Of a stretch of DNA of 57,145 nucleotides, positions 1-9,260 are shown piece by piece. The notes beneath the pieces were generated by a model that had not been told where the DNA came from, did no database searches, and saw nothing but the letters and a program-made list of their open reading frames with translations. A program made the translations under genes and the position numbers. The DNA is from Pleurocapsales cyanobacterium LEGE 10410 (GTDB taxonomy: Bacteria; Cyanobacteriota; Cyanobacteriia; Cyanobacteriales; Xenococcaceae). The first letter of the stretch is position 1. Each line of letters begins with the position of its first letter. Location of the stretch: NCBI GenBank assembly GCA_015207195.1, contig JADEXJ010000017.1:11-57155 (forward strand), in the 5' to 3' direction.

Positions 1-65
1 ATTTATCAAGTACATTGAGAATCAAGGCTACGAAGATTAATCTCAACCCAAGTCCTGCGCCCTAA

Positions 66-93
66 CTCAGCCTTGCAAAGTGCGAAGACTGAG
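66..93. repeat. Imperfect palindrome, repeat copy A
   Basis: A 28-base imperfect inverted repeat that begins CTCAGCCTTGC and ends GCGAAGACTGAG. A nearly identical 27-base copy lies at 56976-57002, differing only in the 4-5 central bases. The arms pair at about 10 of 12 positions. It lies downstream of rplT and is not followed by a T-run on the minus strand, so I call it a dispersed palindrome and not a terminator. Confidence 0.5.
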
Positions 94-143
94 AGTGCGG
101 GCTGATTGCCTGTTCAATATCCGAACAACCAATCTATTTCAGA

Positions 144-497
144 TTAATCTGCCGACTTGGCTACTTCCACAACTTTCTCAAAAGCTTGAGGATCTACCAT
201 TGCCAACTGTGCCAACATCTTGCGATTTAAACCCACTTCAGCTTTTTTTAACTGATGAGTGAACTTGCTATAGCTCAAGCCGTGCATTCTTGCAGCAGCG
301 TTGATGCGGGTAATCCAGAGACGGCGAAAATCACGTTTGCGCTTACGGCGATCGCGATAGGCATTACGCAATGCCTTCATTACCTGCTGGTTGGCAATGC
401 GAAATAGCTTGGAATGTGAACCACGAAAGCCCTTAGCTAGCTTGAGGATCTTCTTGCGACGTTTGCGGGCGACATTACCCCGTTTGACTCTACTCAT
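144..497 (-). CDS. rplT: 50S ribosomal protein L20
   Basis: Ribosomal protein L20 binds 23S rRNA early in assembly of the large subunit. The 117-residue product has the family's usual length. It starts [19 protein letters not shown], and the N-terminal half is very basic (the RNA-binding extension), followed by the compact domain with [16 protein letters not shown]. The ATG at 497 is the natural start because the MSRVKRG beginning is conserved. It lies 83 bases after rpmI on the same strand, the usual rpmI-rplT pair. infC, which often precedes them, is not here. Confidence 0.98.
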   Translation of the reverse strand: MSRVKRGNVARKRRKKILKLAKGFRGSHSKLFRIANQQVMKALRNAYRDRRKRKRDFRRLWITRINAAARMHGLSYSKFTHQLKKAEVGLNRKMLAQLAMVDPQAFEKVVEVAKSAD

Positions 498-580
498 AAT
501 TAATCTTTATGGATCTCGATTTGCGGATGATAATAACTATTGGTAATTACTGGTGTCAGAAAGACACAATAAAGCTTAAA

Positions 581-784
581 TTAGCTATAAGGCATCATTG
601 TACGTACCGCTTTCTCATCTGTCTCATGAACTACGGTCATGTTTGATAAACGGCGACGAGTACGTTCTTTACTCTTACGTTCTAATAAGTGATTTTTGAA
701 TGCTTTACGACGCATGATTTTTTTGCCACTGCCAGTAACACGAAAACGCTTGGCAGCAGACTTTTTAGTTTTTAGTTTGGGCAT
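581..784 (-). CDS. rpmI: 50S ribosomal protein L35
   Basis: Small basic protein of the large ribosomal subunit. The product is 67 residues and starts [20 protein letters not shown], the classic L35 beginning, with the later segment [15 protein letters not shown] also typical. It is the first gene of an rpmI-rplT pair read on the minus strand. The promoter is presumably in the AT-rich 92 bases before it (785-876), although the SWIM-protein gene further upstream is also on the minus strand and could read through. No attenuator or L20-binding leader could be recognised. Confidence 0.98.
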   Translation of the reverse strand: MPKLKTKKSAAKRFRVTGSGKKIMRRKAFKNHLLERKSKERTRRRLSNMTVVHETDEKAVRTMMPYS

Positions 785-876
785 GAACTATAGATAATTA
801 AACACAATTTACAATTATACTCCGCGTCCACGGTCGATTACAAACTTAATTTATTCTTGGGAAAATATTCTTAACT

Positions 877-1695
877 CTATCGATTCAATGCCGACATCAA
901 AGCTTGTTGTCCAGCAGATTGATATACCTGAGTTAAATATTGTTTAACCGCATCGGCATCCGCAGCAGGCAAGGGTATTTCTCCTAAGATATCTAAAGCT
1001 GTCTTTTGCTCCATCGGTGGTACGATCGCCACTAAGCTAGATTCCAAAGGCTCATCGTATTGCCAAAAGCCTTTAATAGTTGACGCTGCTTCATCTACCG
1101 TAGCTGTAGCCGAATTGATTATTTTAGCTGGATCTGGTACGGCTGGTTTGGCAGTCCTTGCTGTTTGAGAGCGAATTTGGCGCAAACGCTCGATAATTTG
1201 GTTTTTGGTTCGTCCCCGTAGCTGAAAGATAATAAACGGATCTTCGCTAAAGCGATCGCCCAACTGATAGTAAACCGCTGCAATATGTTTACAGGGATTA
1301 GCTTTATCAGGACAGCTACAGCGAGAGCGCACTTCGTTGAGGGTAAAAGGAAACAAGCTTAAACCGCTAGCGGTAAATACAGCCTCGATAGTTTCTGGCA
1401 TCTCCCCTGCTAACAACTGCGCCGAAAAAACAGCCTTCTCCGACATCTTGTTAATTACAAAATCCCAGTCTTCATTACTAAAAGAGTCCAAAGATAGAGA
1501 TACTCGATAGGGTTGAGCATCACTTCCTTGTACTGTGGCTTTGGCTTTGGAATTGGCAAAATCCATACTTAGGACATTACCTTCTCTGGCATAGCTACGC
1601 CCTCTTTCCAAACGTTTTTTAAAGCGATAGGAGCTTAGTAACTCCAACCACCTTTCTACCCACCATTCCTGTTTTTCTACTTCAAAGTTGGTCAT
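877..1695 (-). CDS. SWIM zinc-finger family protein
   Basis: A 272-residue protein with a SWIM zinc finger near the middle (about residues 124-142): RCSCPDKANPCKHIAAVYY fits the CxCxnCxH pattern. SWIM modules bind DNA or proteins and in bacteria often sit in partners of SNF2-type helicases. The N-terminal WWVERWLELLSSYRFKKRLERGRSYAREGNV resembles the start of such partners. No helicase gene is adjacent: neighbours are rpmI on one side and a VanY-like peptidase on the other. The family is clear; the cellular role is not known from sequence. Confidence 0.88.
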   Translation of the reverse strand: MTNFEVEKQEWWVERWLELLSSYRFKKRLERGRSYAREGNVLSMDFANSKAKATVQGSDAQPYRVSLSLDSFSNEDWDFVINKMSEKAVFSAQLLAGEMPETIEAVFTASGLSLFPFTLNEVRSRCSCPDKANPCKHIAAVYYQLGDRFSEDPFIIFQLRGRTKNQIIERLRQIRSQTARTAKPAVPDPAKIINSATATVDEAASTIKGFWQYDEPLESSLVAIVPPMEQKTALDILGEIPLPAADADAVKQYLTQVYQSAGQQALMSALNR

Positions 1696-1795
1696 TGTTT
1701 TTAATGGCTGTAAACCGCAAGCTACATCTTGTTCGGCGAGCTGATTTTGATCTAAACCTGGAGAGCATAGTTTACTACTCCCTACTTCTTACTTT

Positions 1796-2593
1796 TTACT
1801 CTTCAACCTTATAAAAAGTTTCCAAACTATGGCGATCGCCGACAAAACGCCAGTGCCAGGGTTCATAGCTTACTCCCTGTTTGTTGTTAGGGGGAAAAGA
1901 TAGTTCAAAACTATATCTTAAAGCATTTTGCTCCAGCCAGCGGAAAGCAGCCGTCTCGGCAAACTCCACTTCTAGATGGGTTGCAGGAGCATCACCATCA
2001 CCAATGTCAATCGCATAGCCAGTATGGTGTTCGCTATAGCCAGGAGGCGCGCTAACTTCAGCACGTTTGGCAGCATCTTGTTCGAGCTGTTCTTTGATGC
2101 CAAAAAATAGCTGCTCTTGAGCTTCGGTAGTACGGAAGGCGGAAATCGGAATGAGTTGAATCCCGTCAGCCCTCGCATCAGCCTGCATTTGCCGAAATTT
2201 CTTGGCAGCAGCAGAGCGCATTTTCAAATTTCCCTCGGCGGTAATTGCTTCTAATTCTGACTGGGGAGCAATCTCATAGGGTAAATGTCCTAAAAGATCT
2301 CCTTGGCTAGGCTGATTGGGAATTTGCTTTGCCAAATTTTGTTGAACTACCGATGATTCTGGTTGTTTTGAGGGTGCTGTTTGAATTTTGGGTTGAGGAG
2401 ATACGGGTTCGACTTGAGGATTGTCAGTAGTTTTTGCGGTTTGATTTTGAGGTATGAATAACCAGGCTAATGCTGCTCCTACCAAAGCAACACATAATAT
2501 TATGCCTGTAATTAAGGGCAGGAGGAATGTAGAACTTTTTCTAGGTAGATCTGTATTTTCTCTGATTGCCTCTGGAATTTCAATTTCATCCAT
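1796..2593 (-). CDS. VanY-family D-alanyl-D-alanine carboxypeptidase, membrane-anchored
   Basis: Likely zinc peptidase that trims D-alanine from peptidoglycan stem peptides outside the plasma membrane. A single membrane segment lies at about residues 24-47 (LLPLITGIILCVALVGAALAW), then a proline/glutamine-rich linker to about residue 105, then the catalytic domain. Zinc ligands are visible in SEHHTGYAIDIGDGD (HxxxxxxD) and in EPWHWRFVG, the conserved third ligand. Length (265 residues) fits the family. It sits 27 bases after the malic-enzyme gene on the same strand and could be co-transcribed with it, though the functions are unrelated. Confidence 0.93.
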   Translation of the reverse strand: MDEIEIPEAIRENTDLPRKSSTFLLPLITGIILCVALVGAALAWLFIPQNQTAKTTDNPQVEPVSPQPKIQTAPSKQPESSVVQQNLAKQIPNQPSQGDLLGHLPYEIAPQSELEAITAEGNLKMRSAAAKKFRQMQADARADGIQLIPISAFRTTEAQEQLFFGIKEQLEQDAAKRAEVSAPPGYSEHHTGYAIDIGDGDAPATHLEVEFAETAAFRWLEQNALRYSFELSFPPNNKQGVSYEPWHWRFVGDRHSLETFYKVEE

Positions 2594-2620
2594 AATTTAG
2601 TCAACAACTATTGTTTTTGG

Positions 2621-4021
2621 TTAGTTATTGGTCTTGTAAGCAATGTTATCTTGGTTGGCAGCCCAACCTACTGCTTGAGCTACTGCTGTGGCTACTCTAG
2701 GATCGAACACCGAAGGAATGATATGTTCCCGATCTAGTTCGGCATCATCAACCAGATTAGCGATCGCTTTGGCAGCTTCGAGGTACATATTAGTAGTAAT
2801 TGCCGAAGCTCGACAATCCAATGCACCACGAAAAACTCCAGGAAAGGCTAACACATTATTGATCTGGTTAGGGTAATCACTTCGCCCCGTCGCCATTACT
2901 GCCACGTCATCATAGACTAATTCTGGTTGAATTTCGGGGATGGGATTAGCCATAGCAAAGATGATTGGTTGTTGTGCCATGGTATGCACCATTTCTGGAG
3001 TGACAACCCCTGGCGCACTAACTCCCAAAAAGATATCCGCGTTCTTCATGGCATCTGCTAAATTACCACTGTCTGCTACGGCAAACTCTTGTTTTTTGGG
3101 ATTCAAATTGCCACGCTGACGGGAGATAATTCCTTGAGAGTCGCAAATCAAAATCTGGTTTACTCCTGCTTGACGTAAGAGTGAGGCGATCGCAATCCCC
3201 GCAGCCCCCGCCCCGTTAATCACAATCTTTACCTCGGCTAGCTCTTTGCCGACCAATTTAAGCGCATTATACAACGCTGCCAAGACAACAATAGCCGTTC
3301 CGTGCTGATCGTCATGAAATACTGGAATATCAAGTTCTTGTCTCAATCTTTGTTCGATCTCAAAACACCGTGGTGCAGCAATATCTTCTAGGTTTACCCC
3401 ACCAAATACGGGAGCAAATTCTTTGACCGCCTTAATTATTTCTTCTGTATCTTGAGTGTCTAAGGCGATCGGAAAAGCATCAATTCCCGCAAATTTTTTA
3501 AATAGTAAAGCTTTTCCTTCCATGACTGGTAAAGAAGCTGCTGCCCCCAGATTGCCCAACCCCAACACCGCGCTCCCGTCAGTTACCACCGCTACGGTAT
3601 TGCTTTTAATCGTTAAGTCGTAGACTAATTCAGGATTTTCAGCGATCGCCCGACAAATTCTGCCTACCCCTGGAGTATACGCCATGGCTAGATCTGACTG
3701 TGAATGTAGAGGAAGTTTACTTTCAACGCTAATCTTTCCTCCTTGGTGAATGGCAAAAGTGCGATCGCTATAGCTGATCACCTTGACGCGAGGCAAATTT
3801 TTTATGGCACCAACAATTTGATCTCCTTGTTCGGTACTAGAAGCATCGATGGTCAATTCTCTTTGGGTATATTTGAGATTGCGCTGGAGCAGTACAATAT
3901 CACCCAAGCTACCGCCAAAAGAAGCAATGGTACTCATAATTGAAGCTAATGCACCAGGGCGATTGGGAATTTCTAACTCGATCTTTAAGCTAAAGCTAGC
4001 ACTAGGGTTTAAATCTACCAT
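2621..4021 (-). CDS. ACT-domain malic enzyme (NAD(P)-dependent)
   Basis: Oxidative decarboxylation of malate to pyruvate. Residues 1 to about 85 form an ACT domain ([33 protein letters not shown]), a small-molecule-binding module that may regulate the enzyme. The remaining part is a complete malic enzyme: [48 protein letters not shown] (metal and substrate region) and the nucleotide-binding loop [12 protein letters not shown]. Its 466 residues match the ACT-malic enzymes of cyanobacteria. The coenzyme cannot be assigned safely from sequence. trmB lies upstream and a VanY-like gene downstream on the same strand. Confidence 0.94.
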   Translation of the reverse strand: MVDLNPSASFSLKIELEIPNRPGALASIMSTIASFGGSLGDIVLLQRNLKYTQRELTIDASSTEQGDQIVGAIKNLPRVKVISYSDRTFAIHQGGKISVESKLPLHSQSDLAMAYTPGVGRICRAIAENPELVYDLTIKSNTVAVVTDGSAVLGLGNLGAAASLPVMEGKALLFKKFAGIDAFPIALDTQDTEEIIKAVKEFAPVFGGVNLEDIAAPRCFEIEQRLRQELDIPVFHDDQHGTAIVVLAALYNALKLVGKELAEVKIVINGAGAAGIAIASLLRQAGVNQILICDSQGIISRQRGNLNPKKQEFAVADSGNLADAMKNADIFLGVSAPGVVTPEMVHTMAQQPIIFAMANPIPEIQPELVYDDVAVMATGRSDYPNQINNVLAFPGVFRGALDCRASAITTNMYLEAAKAIANLVDDAELDREHIIPSVFDPRVATAVAQAVGWAANQDNIAYKTNN

Positions 4022-4087
4022 CTTCTATCAATGTATTGCAGGATTGATTATTGTAGAACGTTTCTTGAATTTAGAACCGTTAAATAA

Positions 4088-4729
4088 TTATTCACTCACC
4101 GAATGTTTTTGCAACAAAACTCGATATACGGGCAGATTTTGACTTAGGACATACAATTCTCTTTCCGTTGGCACTGGTAGGGGGTTACTGTCTAGCCAGG
4201 TTGTTGGGTGCTGTTGAACCAACAAAGGATTGCTGGCAAAGCGAACGCTCATTTCTTTTGCCACCTCCTTGATATCCGACTGCAATAAGACTTGTCCGCC
4301 CTCAACTAAATACTCGACCAAAATCTCTACTAGAGCGGGTTGTACCACTCGGCGTTTGTTGTGCTTTTTCTTAAACCAGGGATCGGGAAATTGAATCGAG
4401 ATAGTCTTTAAACTATTACTAGGTAAAGATTCTAACAATACCGCTGCGGAACTATTCATATTGCCAAAAAGATAGTGCAGGTTGGTTAAGCCCAATTCGT
4501 CTTTGGTTTGATTGGCAGCATCTACTAACTGTCGGCGAATTTCAATTCCCAAAAAATTGGTGTTTGGCTCTAGCTGCGCCATATCTAACAAGAACTTACC
4601 CCGCGCACAGCCAATATCTAAATGTATGGGAAGATTTTGGCGATAAATTTTTTGCCAATCTGGTACTGGTATTGGTTGCTGAAACTTACGGGCTAAAGGA
4701 TTGACATGTTGACGAATACGAATGGGCAT
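4088..4729 (-). CDS. trmB: tRNA (guanine-N7-)-methyltransferase
   Basis: Makes m7G46 in the variable loop of tRNA using S-adenosylmethionine. The sequence has the SAM-binding stretch LDIGCARGKFLLDMA, then NFLGIEIRRQLVDAA, and the family signature FPDPWFKKKHNKRRVVQPALVE, which identifies TrmB. I choose the ATG at 4729 (MPIRIRQHVNPLARKF), the usual start. The frame is open to a TTG at 4750, but that would add seven unconserved residues. It starts 31 bases after the DUF4330 gene stop on the same strand, so the two may be transcribed together. Confidence 0.96.
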   Translation of the reverse strand: MPIRIRQHVNPLARKFQQPIPVPDWQKIYRQNLPIHLDIGCARGKFLLDMAQLEPNTNFLGIEIRRQLVDAANQTKDELGLTNLHYLFGNMNSSAAVLLESLPSNSLKTISIQFPDPWFKKKHNKRRVVQPALVEILVEYLVEGGQVLLQSDIKEVAKEMSVRFASNPLLVQQHPTTWLDSNPLPVPTERELYVLSQNLPVYRVLLQKHSVSE

Positions 4730-4759
4730 AGATTGCTGGGAAAAAATCAAACTACAAAA

Positions 4760-5299
4760 CTAAACATCTTCGGGTTCTATAGCAACGATCGTGCCGTTAA
4801 AGTCATAAACATTACCCTGTAACTGAATCGATGAACCGATTTTGACTTTTTTACTACCACCTAGTACATATCCATTGTTGGTAACTTCGGCTTTCGTATC
4901 TAAAGTCAATAGTATATCCCTAATCATATTTATTTCTGGACGTGGATCTGGTAGAGCTTTTACCGTGCCGTCTGGTTGAGGTACGGGAGTTGTTCTGGGC
5001 AAGAGTTCGCTATCTACTATTTTTACTTTTCCTGCTGGTTGATTGCGAATCACGATGTCAGCCTGTTTGTCTCCTGTGAATTCTTGGACTAAACCATCGA
5101 GATTGGTTACACCCAAGCCTCTGACTAGTACCTTTACCTCAATCGGTTTGAGCTTAGTTTGAGCAATAATACTTTTGGTCAATGGCGTACCAGGGAAAAA
5201 GAAAACACCGACAACAACCAACAAAATTACGCAGGCAGCAGCTAGATCGAGAATGCTTAACTTACCAAACAGTCTTCCTTTAGAATCAATAATCTTCAT
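4760..5299 (-). CDS. DUF4330 domain-containing membrane protein
   Basis: Cyanobacterial protein of unknown function, about 179 residues from the ATG at 5299 (MKIIDSKGRLFGKLSILDLAA). One membrane segment follows at about residues 15-35 (ILDLAAACVILLVVVGVFFFP), then a soluble, probably beta-rich domain with repeated valines and lysines. The N-terminal motif SKGRLFGKLSILD is typical of the family, so it is probably anchored with the bulk outside the cytoplasm. A TTG two codons upstream is an alternative start. It is the first gene of a minus-strand run continuing into trmB. Confidence 0.85.
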   Translation of the reverse strand: MKIIDSKGRLFGKLSILDLAAACVILLVVVGVFFFPGTPLTKSIIAQTKLKPIEVKVLVRGLGVTNLDGLVQEFTGDKQADIVIRNQPAGKVKIVDSELLPRTTPVPQPDGTVKALPDPRPEINMIRDILLTLDTKAEVTNNGYVLGGSKKVKIGSSIQLQGNVYDFNGTIVAIEPEDV

Positions 5300-5752
5300 A
5301 ACCAATTGTCGGAAATTTTAATATCCTAGATAATTTCGTCTATATTATCGAAAAAAATGTCAGCAAATGACTACAAAGTTGACAATTGCTCTTCCTAGGT
5401 CGAATTATTGCTCTGAGAATCTAACAATAACCCAGGATCTCCGCGATTGAGCAGAACCAAGTATTTAGCCAGTTGTTAGCTCAAAAACTATCATTTATTA
5501 CTTTTTTTTAACTCATCTCAGCTTAATATAGTAAACCGCTAAAATTCAAACATTAAACAAGATCGAATAAAAATCAGAATTATATTCAATAAAGCCATAT
5601 TTCCTTAAACTTATTTTGACTTTATTAAAGAAATCTAGATGATTGAGTAGTAAAAAATGTTTTTTCTCTACGATGAAATATATAAAAATTGAACTCAACG
5701 TTGTCTACAATAAACATTCATAAAAATCAATCAAAGTAAACAATAGATAATT
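5300..5752. other. Divergent intergenic region, AT-rich
   Basis: Non-coding stretch between the DUF4330 gene (minus) and the TerB-like gene (plus), so it should hold two outward promoters. It is strongly AT-rich, especially 5500-5750. I see no convincing Shine-Dalgarno before the TerB-like ATG, no hairpin of note and no small ORF worth calling. Confidence 0.6.
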
Positions 5753-6175
5753 ATGGCTCAATTAACTGAAAATAACCAAGACCTATTTGAAATTTTAGTT
5801 GCAGTTGCTTGGCTTGATGGAGAAGTCCAACTAGAAGAAAGGGAGTTTTTGGAAAAAATAGCAGCACAACAAAATTTAAAGTCGGCAGCAGAAGTGCAAG
5901 ATTTGCTGGCAAATCATCGAACTACATCTTCAGCAGAGTGTTACCAGCTATTGGAAAAATATCTTGGTTCAAATCCTAATCTAGCAGATTATCAAAATTT
6001 ACTATCAGCCGTCAGCAGCTTGATTTATAGTGATAACGATATTGCTACAGAAGAAGCTTCTCTCTTAACTCAGATTCAAAATCTCAACCCCGATAATTTA
6101 AAAGACCATTCTGCTTTTGATAACCTAATCGGTAAAATTCAAAAACTATATCGGGCTGGATTAAACAAAAAATAA
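5753..6175 (+). CDS. TerB-like (tellurite-resistance/DjlA-type) domain protein
   Basis: A 140-residue soluble alpha-helical protein with the TerB-like pattern: LFEILVAVAWLDGEVQLEEREFLEKIAA at the N-terminus and a second, weaker repeat near residues 80-105 (SSLIYSDNDIATEEASLLTQIQ). The acidic LDGEV and SDNDIATEE segments are metal-binding-like turns seen in TerB/DjlA domains. It is read alone on the plus strand between two minus-strand groups. Function is unknown; the name does not imply tellurite resistance here. Confidence 0.82.
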   Translation: MAQLTENNQDLFEILVAVAWLDGEVQLEEREFLEKIAAQQNLKSAAEVQDLLANHRTTSSAECYQLLEKYLGSNPNLADYQNLLSAVSSLIYSDNDIATEEASLLTQIQNLNPDNLKDHSAFDNLIGKIQKLYRAGLNKK

Positions 6176-6269
6176 GAAATAAGATTCGGAAATTATTGTT
6201 ATCTACAATCTTTTTAGAGAGGTTGAACTATCAAACCGCGATCGCTTGATTTATTTTAGATCGCGATCG

Positions 6270-7151
6270 CTATTCGTTCCAAACACGCAAATAAAAATAG
6301 ACAAATACCGCAGCAATTGCTAAAAGAATTGTCGCTGCTGCTGCTGCATAACCAAATTCAAAATTGGCAAAAGCCTGCTCGTAAATATAATAAACCAACA
6401 CATTAGTTGAGTTTAAAGGACCTCCACCAGTAATGATATATACCTGCTCGAAACTCCGCAGCGTAAAGATAGCGGTAGTTAAAACAGTAAAAATCAAGGT
6501 GGGCTTTAATCCAGGAAGAGTGATGTACCAAAACTTAGCCCAACCATTTGCCCCATCCAATTCGGCAGCCTCGTAAAGAGATTGGGGAATAATTTGTAAT
6601 CCTGCAATAAATACTACTAAATTAAAGCCTAACTGCTTCCAGCTACTCAAAAGAATTAATACGGGCATCGCCCAAACAGTGCTGCTCAACCAAGGAATTG
6701 GATTTAAGTTCCATTGAAACAAAAAGTTGTTGATTGGACCATCGGTTTGGAACAGCCAGCGAAAGGCAAGTCCGACAGCAACTAAAGAGGTAATAGAGGG
6801 GATAAAATAGGCTGTCCGCAAAACTCCTCGTAAAGCAAGGGAGCGATTGAGCAAAACCGCCAATCCCAGAGGAATAACGATAGTTGGGATAACGGTGGCA
6901 ATAGTAAAATAAGCAGTGTTGCCAACCACCTGCCAAAAGTCGGCATCAGTAAACAGCCGTAGATAATTGCGCCCGCCAATCCATTGAATTCCCGCAACTG
7001 TAAAGCTGCCTGTAGTGAAGCTGAGGTACAGCAGGTAAATAATGGGATAAAACAAAAATACTCCTAACAAAATTAGTGCAGGAGCAAGAAACAGACTACC
7101 AGCTATCGAATCGCGATCGAGCCATGAAGAGATAGGATTGGATTTACTCAT
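6270..7151 (-). CDS. Sugar ABC transporter permease (MalF/UgpA type)
   Basis: Integral membrane subunit of a carbohydrate importer in the plasma membrane. The 293 residues carry about six membrane segments and the EAA loop that contacts the ATPase, EAAELDGANGWAKFWYITLPGLKP, near residues 193-216. The N-terminal FLAPALILLGVFLFYPIIYLLYLSF is typical of the MalF/UgpA half. It stands alone: no second permease, solute-binding protein or ATPase is in the window. Its ATG lies 6 bases after the stop of the restriction endonuclease gene, so it probably depends on that operon for transcription. Confidence 0.92.
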   Translation of the reverse strand: MSKSNPISSWLDRDSIAGSLFLAPALILLGVFLFYPIIYLLYLSFTTGSFTVAGIQWIGGRNYLRLFTDADFWQVVGNTAYFTIATVIPTIVIPLGLAVLLNRSLALRGVLRTAYFIPSITSLVAVGLAFRWLFQTDGPINNFLFQWNLNPIPWLSSTVWAMPVLILLSSWKQLGFNLVVFIAGLQIIPQSLYEAAELDGANGWAKFWYITLPGLKPTLIFTVLTTAIFTLRSFEQVYIITGGGPLNSTNVLVYYIYEQAFANFEFGYAAAAATILLAIAAVFVYFYLRVWNE

Positions 7152-7157
7152 GCTCGT

Positions 7158-8009
7158 TTAAATTTGGTACTTGATTAATCTAGCTGCGATCGTTTTAACT
7201 GGATTGTCTGGAGATTTAATTTTCACCTGTTGCATTCGTAAACTTGGGTTTTTGATCGATTCTAGTTTCTCAATATCTTTTGCAGGGAAAGACAAATATT
7301 TTGTTTCACGCATCAAAGTACACAGACGAAAATTACAATTTGCTGACTGGGTTGATAAATTCAAATACCGATAAACTTTTTGAGGATGTTCGATATGCCA
7401 CATCCCGCGTATTCTAAGACTCGTAATTCCTAATGGATCGACTTTATTAACTCTTCCTAACTCTTTTGTCGGGCTAAATTCTATTCCAGTGGTTTGGTTT
7501 ATTCCTGTTGTTATTTTAAGCTTTGTGTTTTGATATACTTCTTGGTTAGCTGCGTAACAATCACCATAGACTAACCAAAGTAAACTTAGTTTTTGTCGAT
7601 TGACGCACCCAATAGCGTACAGCAAATCTTTTTCATTCCACTGCTCGCACTCACGACAAGCTCTAGTAATCATGGGACTATTAGAGTATAGTTTTGCTGT
7701 CGGATGGGAACTATTTAAAGCTATTTGCGCTGTTTGCGAGTTTAATTTTTTGACTTCAATAGCATCACCTAATGCCAGCATAAAATCTGGAGGATTGTTA
7801 GCGTTACCAGCATAAGAAAAAACTCGTTCGTAGATCGCTTGTTTTTTCAGTTCGTCAGTTTCGTTAAGTGTATTAGCAAAAATATCTTTGATGAATAATT
7901 CTAAAGCATCTCCAACGGCATTTATTTTGTTTTGACTACGATAAAAGTCAACCACGTCAGGTATATCATTACTAGCGATAGTATATATTGCCTGGAGAAT
8001 ATTAGTCAT
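7158..8009 (-). CDS. Type II restriction endonuclease, NgoPII-like (predicted GGCC)
   Basis: Probable endonuclease cutting unmethylated GGCC. From the ATG at 8009 (MTNILQAIYTIASND) it has about 283 residues. The likely PD-(D/E)xK site is NPPDFMLALGDAIEVKK at about residues 75-91 (Asp, then EVK). The stretch ALNSSHPTAKLYSNSPMITRACRECEQW and the later GRVNKVDPLGITSLRIRGMWHIEHP match my memory of the NgoPII family. An extra TTG at 8012 is possible but poorer. It starts 12 bases after the methyltransferase stop. Specificity is inferred from the family, from the partner methylase, and from the shortage of GGCC in this window. Confidence 0.88.
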   Translation of the reverse strand: MTNILQAIYTIASNDIPDVVDFYRSQNKINAVGDALELFIKDIFANTLNETDELKKQAIYERVFSYAGNANNPPDFMLALGDAIEVKKLNSQTAQIALNSSHPTAKLYSNSPMITRACRECEQWNEKDLLYAIGCVNRQKLSLLWLVYGDCYAANQEVYQNTKLKITTGINQTTGIEFSPTKELGRVNKVDPLGITSLRIRGMWHIEHPQKVYRYLNLSTQSANCNFRLCTLMRETKYLSFPAKDIEKLESIKNPSLRMQQVKIKSPDNPVKTIAARLIKYQI

Positions 8010-8021
8010 CAAATAATTAAG

Positions 8022-9110
8022 TTAACTACTAAAAGTAAAATTCAAATCTAGATTTAATTGTATAGGCTTCTTTTGCTGCTTTTTAATTACTTGAGAAGAC
8101 AGTAATTGTTCTTTAATGGCAGTAGCTAAAGCTCTACCTAAATTAACAGGAACTGCATTGCCAATCATTTTATAACCTGCATCGAGATTCTGATAGTAAA
8201 AAATAAAGTCATCGGGAAAAGTTTGAATCCTGGCACATTCTCTGACAGACAAACGATGATAGGGGTAGGGAGAATCAGGATCGAAAATAAATTTATCTCG
8301 ATCCACATTAATCATTTTGTTGGCTTGAGGATGAATTGGTGCATGACGACAACTGGCTTGAATGGTAAAAGATGGCTCATGCCAAGAACGCACTCGATTA
8401 CGAGACATATACATACTTGAAAAACTACCAATAGCATATTCATGATTGGCAACCAGACAAGCTTCAGCATTAGTCTTATTCTTTGCTTTAGCAGCTAATG
8501 CCGATTCTCTCAAATCCCAAATTGCATCCTTAAGATTTAATGTCTTTTGTCGTTTAACTGTTCCAAAATCGAAAGCTCGGTCAAGGTCTTTGCGCAAGCC
8601 TACAAAGATAACTCGTTTTCTCTGCTGAGGTACATTAAAGTCAACCGCATCTAACAGTTGAAATCTAACTTTATATCCTGCTTCTTCAAAAGCAGCAATG
8701 ATATTTTCCAAAGCCTGCTGGTGTTTCTTATGCAGCATCCCTGAAACGTTTTCTGCTAAGAAAAATAACGGTTGTTTGTCCTGTAAAATCCGAATATATT
8801 CTAAGAACAAAAGACCTCGCTCGTCTTTAATACCTTTTTGCCTTCCTGCTTCACTCCAACTTTGGCACGGAGGTCCGCCTACAATACCCAGACAATTAGG
8901 AATATCCGAAGAAGGAATAGTTCTAATATCTCTACGATTTAGATACGTATCAGCATGGTTTGATTCGTAGGTTTGCCAAATGTCTTTGTCCCATTCATTA
9001 GCCCAAATTGACTTGAATCCAGCTTGAGTAAAGCCTAAATCTAAACCACCACAGCCAGCAAAGAGCGATACTATATTCAGGTTGCTTTTTCTATCTAACA
9101 ATGACTCCAT
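8022..9110 (-). CDS. DNA (cytosine-5)-methyltransferase, HaeIII/NgoPII-like (predicted GGCC)
   Basis: Methylates cytosine to protect DNA from the partner endonuclease. Ordered m5C motifs are present: FAGCGGLDLGF (SAM binding), GGPPCQSWSEAG (catalytic Cys), FFLAENVSG, PQQRKRVIFVGLR and GYKMIGNAVPVNLGRA at the end. The target-recognition part contains MSRNRVRSWHEPSFTIQAS and HPQA, closely resembling M.HaeIII, hence the GGCC prediction. I prefer the ATG at 9110 (MESLLDRKSN) over the GTG at 9134. It is the first gene of the minus-strand group methylase-endonuclease-permease, with its promoter presumably in 9111-9260. Confidence 0.95.
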   Translation of the reverse strand: MESLLDRKSNLNIVSLFAGCGGLDLGFTQAGFKSIWANEWDKDIWQTYESNHADTYLNRRDIRTIPSSDIPNCLGIVGGPPCQSWSEAGRQKGIKDERGLLFLEYIRILQDKQPLFFLAENVSGMLHKKHQQALENIIAAFEEAGYKVRFQLLDAVDFNVPQQRKRVIFVGLRKDLDRAFDFGTVKRQKTLNLKDAIWDLRESALAAKAKNKTNAEACLVANHEYAIGSFSSMYMSRNRVRSWHEPSFTIQASCRHAPIHPQANKMINVDRDKFIFDPDSPYPYHRLSVRECARIQTFPDDFIFYYQNLDAGYKMIGNAVPVNLGRALATAIKEQLLSSQVIKKQQKKPIQLNLDLNFTFSS

Positions 9111-9198
9111 TAAAAATAAAATGATGCTTTGCACTATGCAGTCTAATTCGCACGTTCAATCTAGACGTATTGCTTTACCAGAGCATAAACACAATTAT

Positions 9199-9225
9199 AG
9201 GGACGTATTTGATATACGTCCCTAC
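9199..9225. repeat. REP-like palindrome, 11-bp perfect stem
   Basis: TAGGGACGTAT and ATACGTCCCTA form a perfect 11-bp stem with a five-base loop. It lies between the methyltransferase and the small gene at 9261. Neither strand has a T-run after the stem, so it looks like a dispersed intergenic palindrome and not a terminator. It could still influence transcript stability of the gene at 9261. Confidence 0.6.
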
Positions 9226-9260
9226 CAGAATTGATCGCAATTTTACTACCTAATATCTTT

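Noticed and set aside
5753-6175. Tellurite resistance or a ter-type defence cluster
   Set aside because: Only a single TerB-like domain protein is present, with no TerC, TerD or related genes.
9199-9225. Hairpin as terminator for the gene at 9261
   Set aside because: The stem is perfect but no T-run follows on either strand; kept only as a REP-like repeat.
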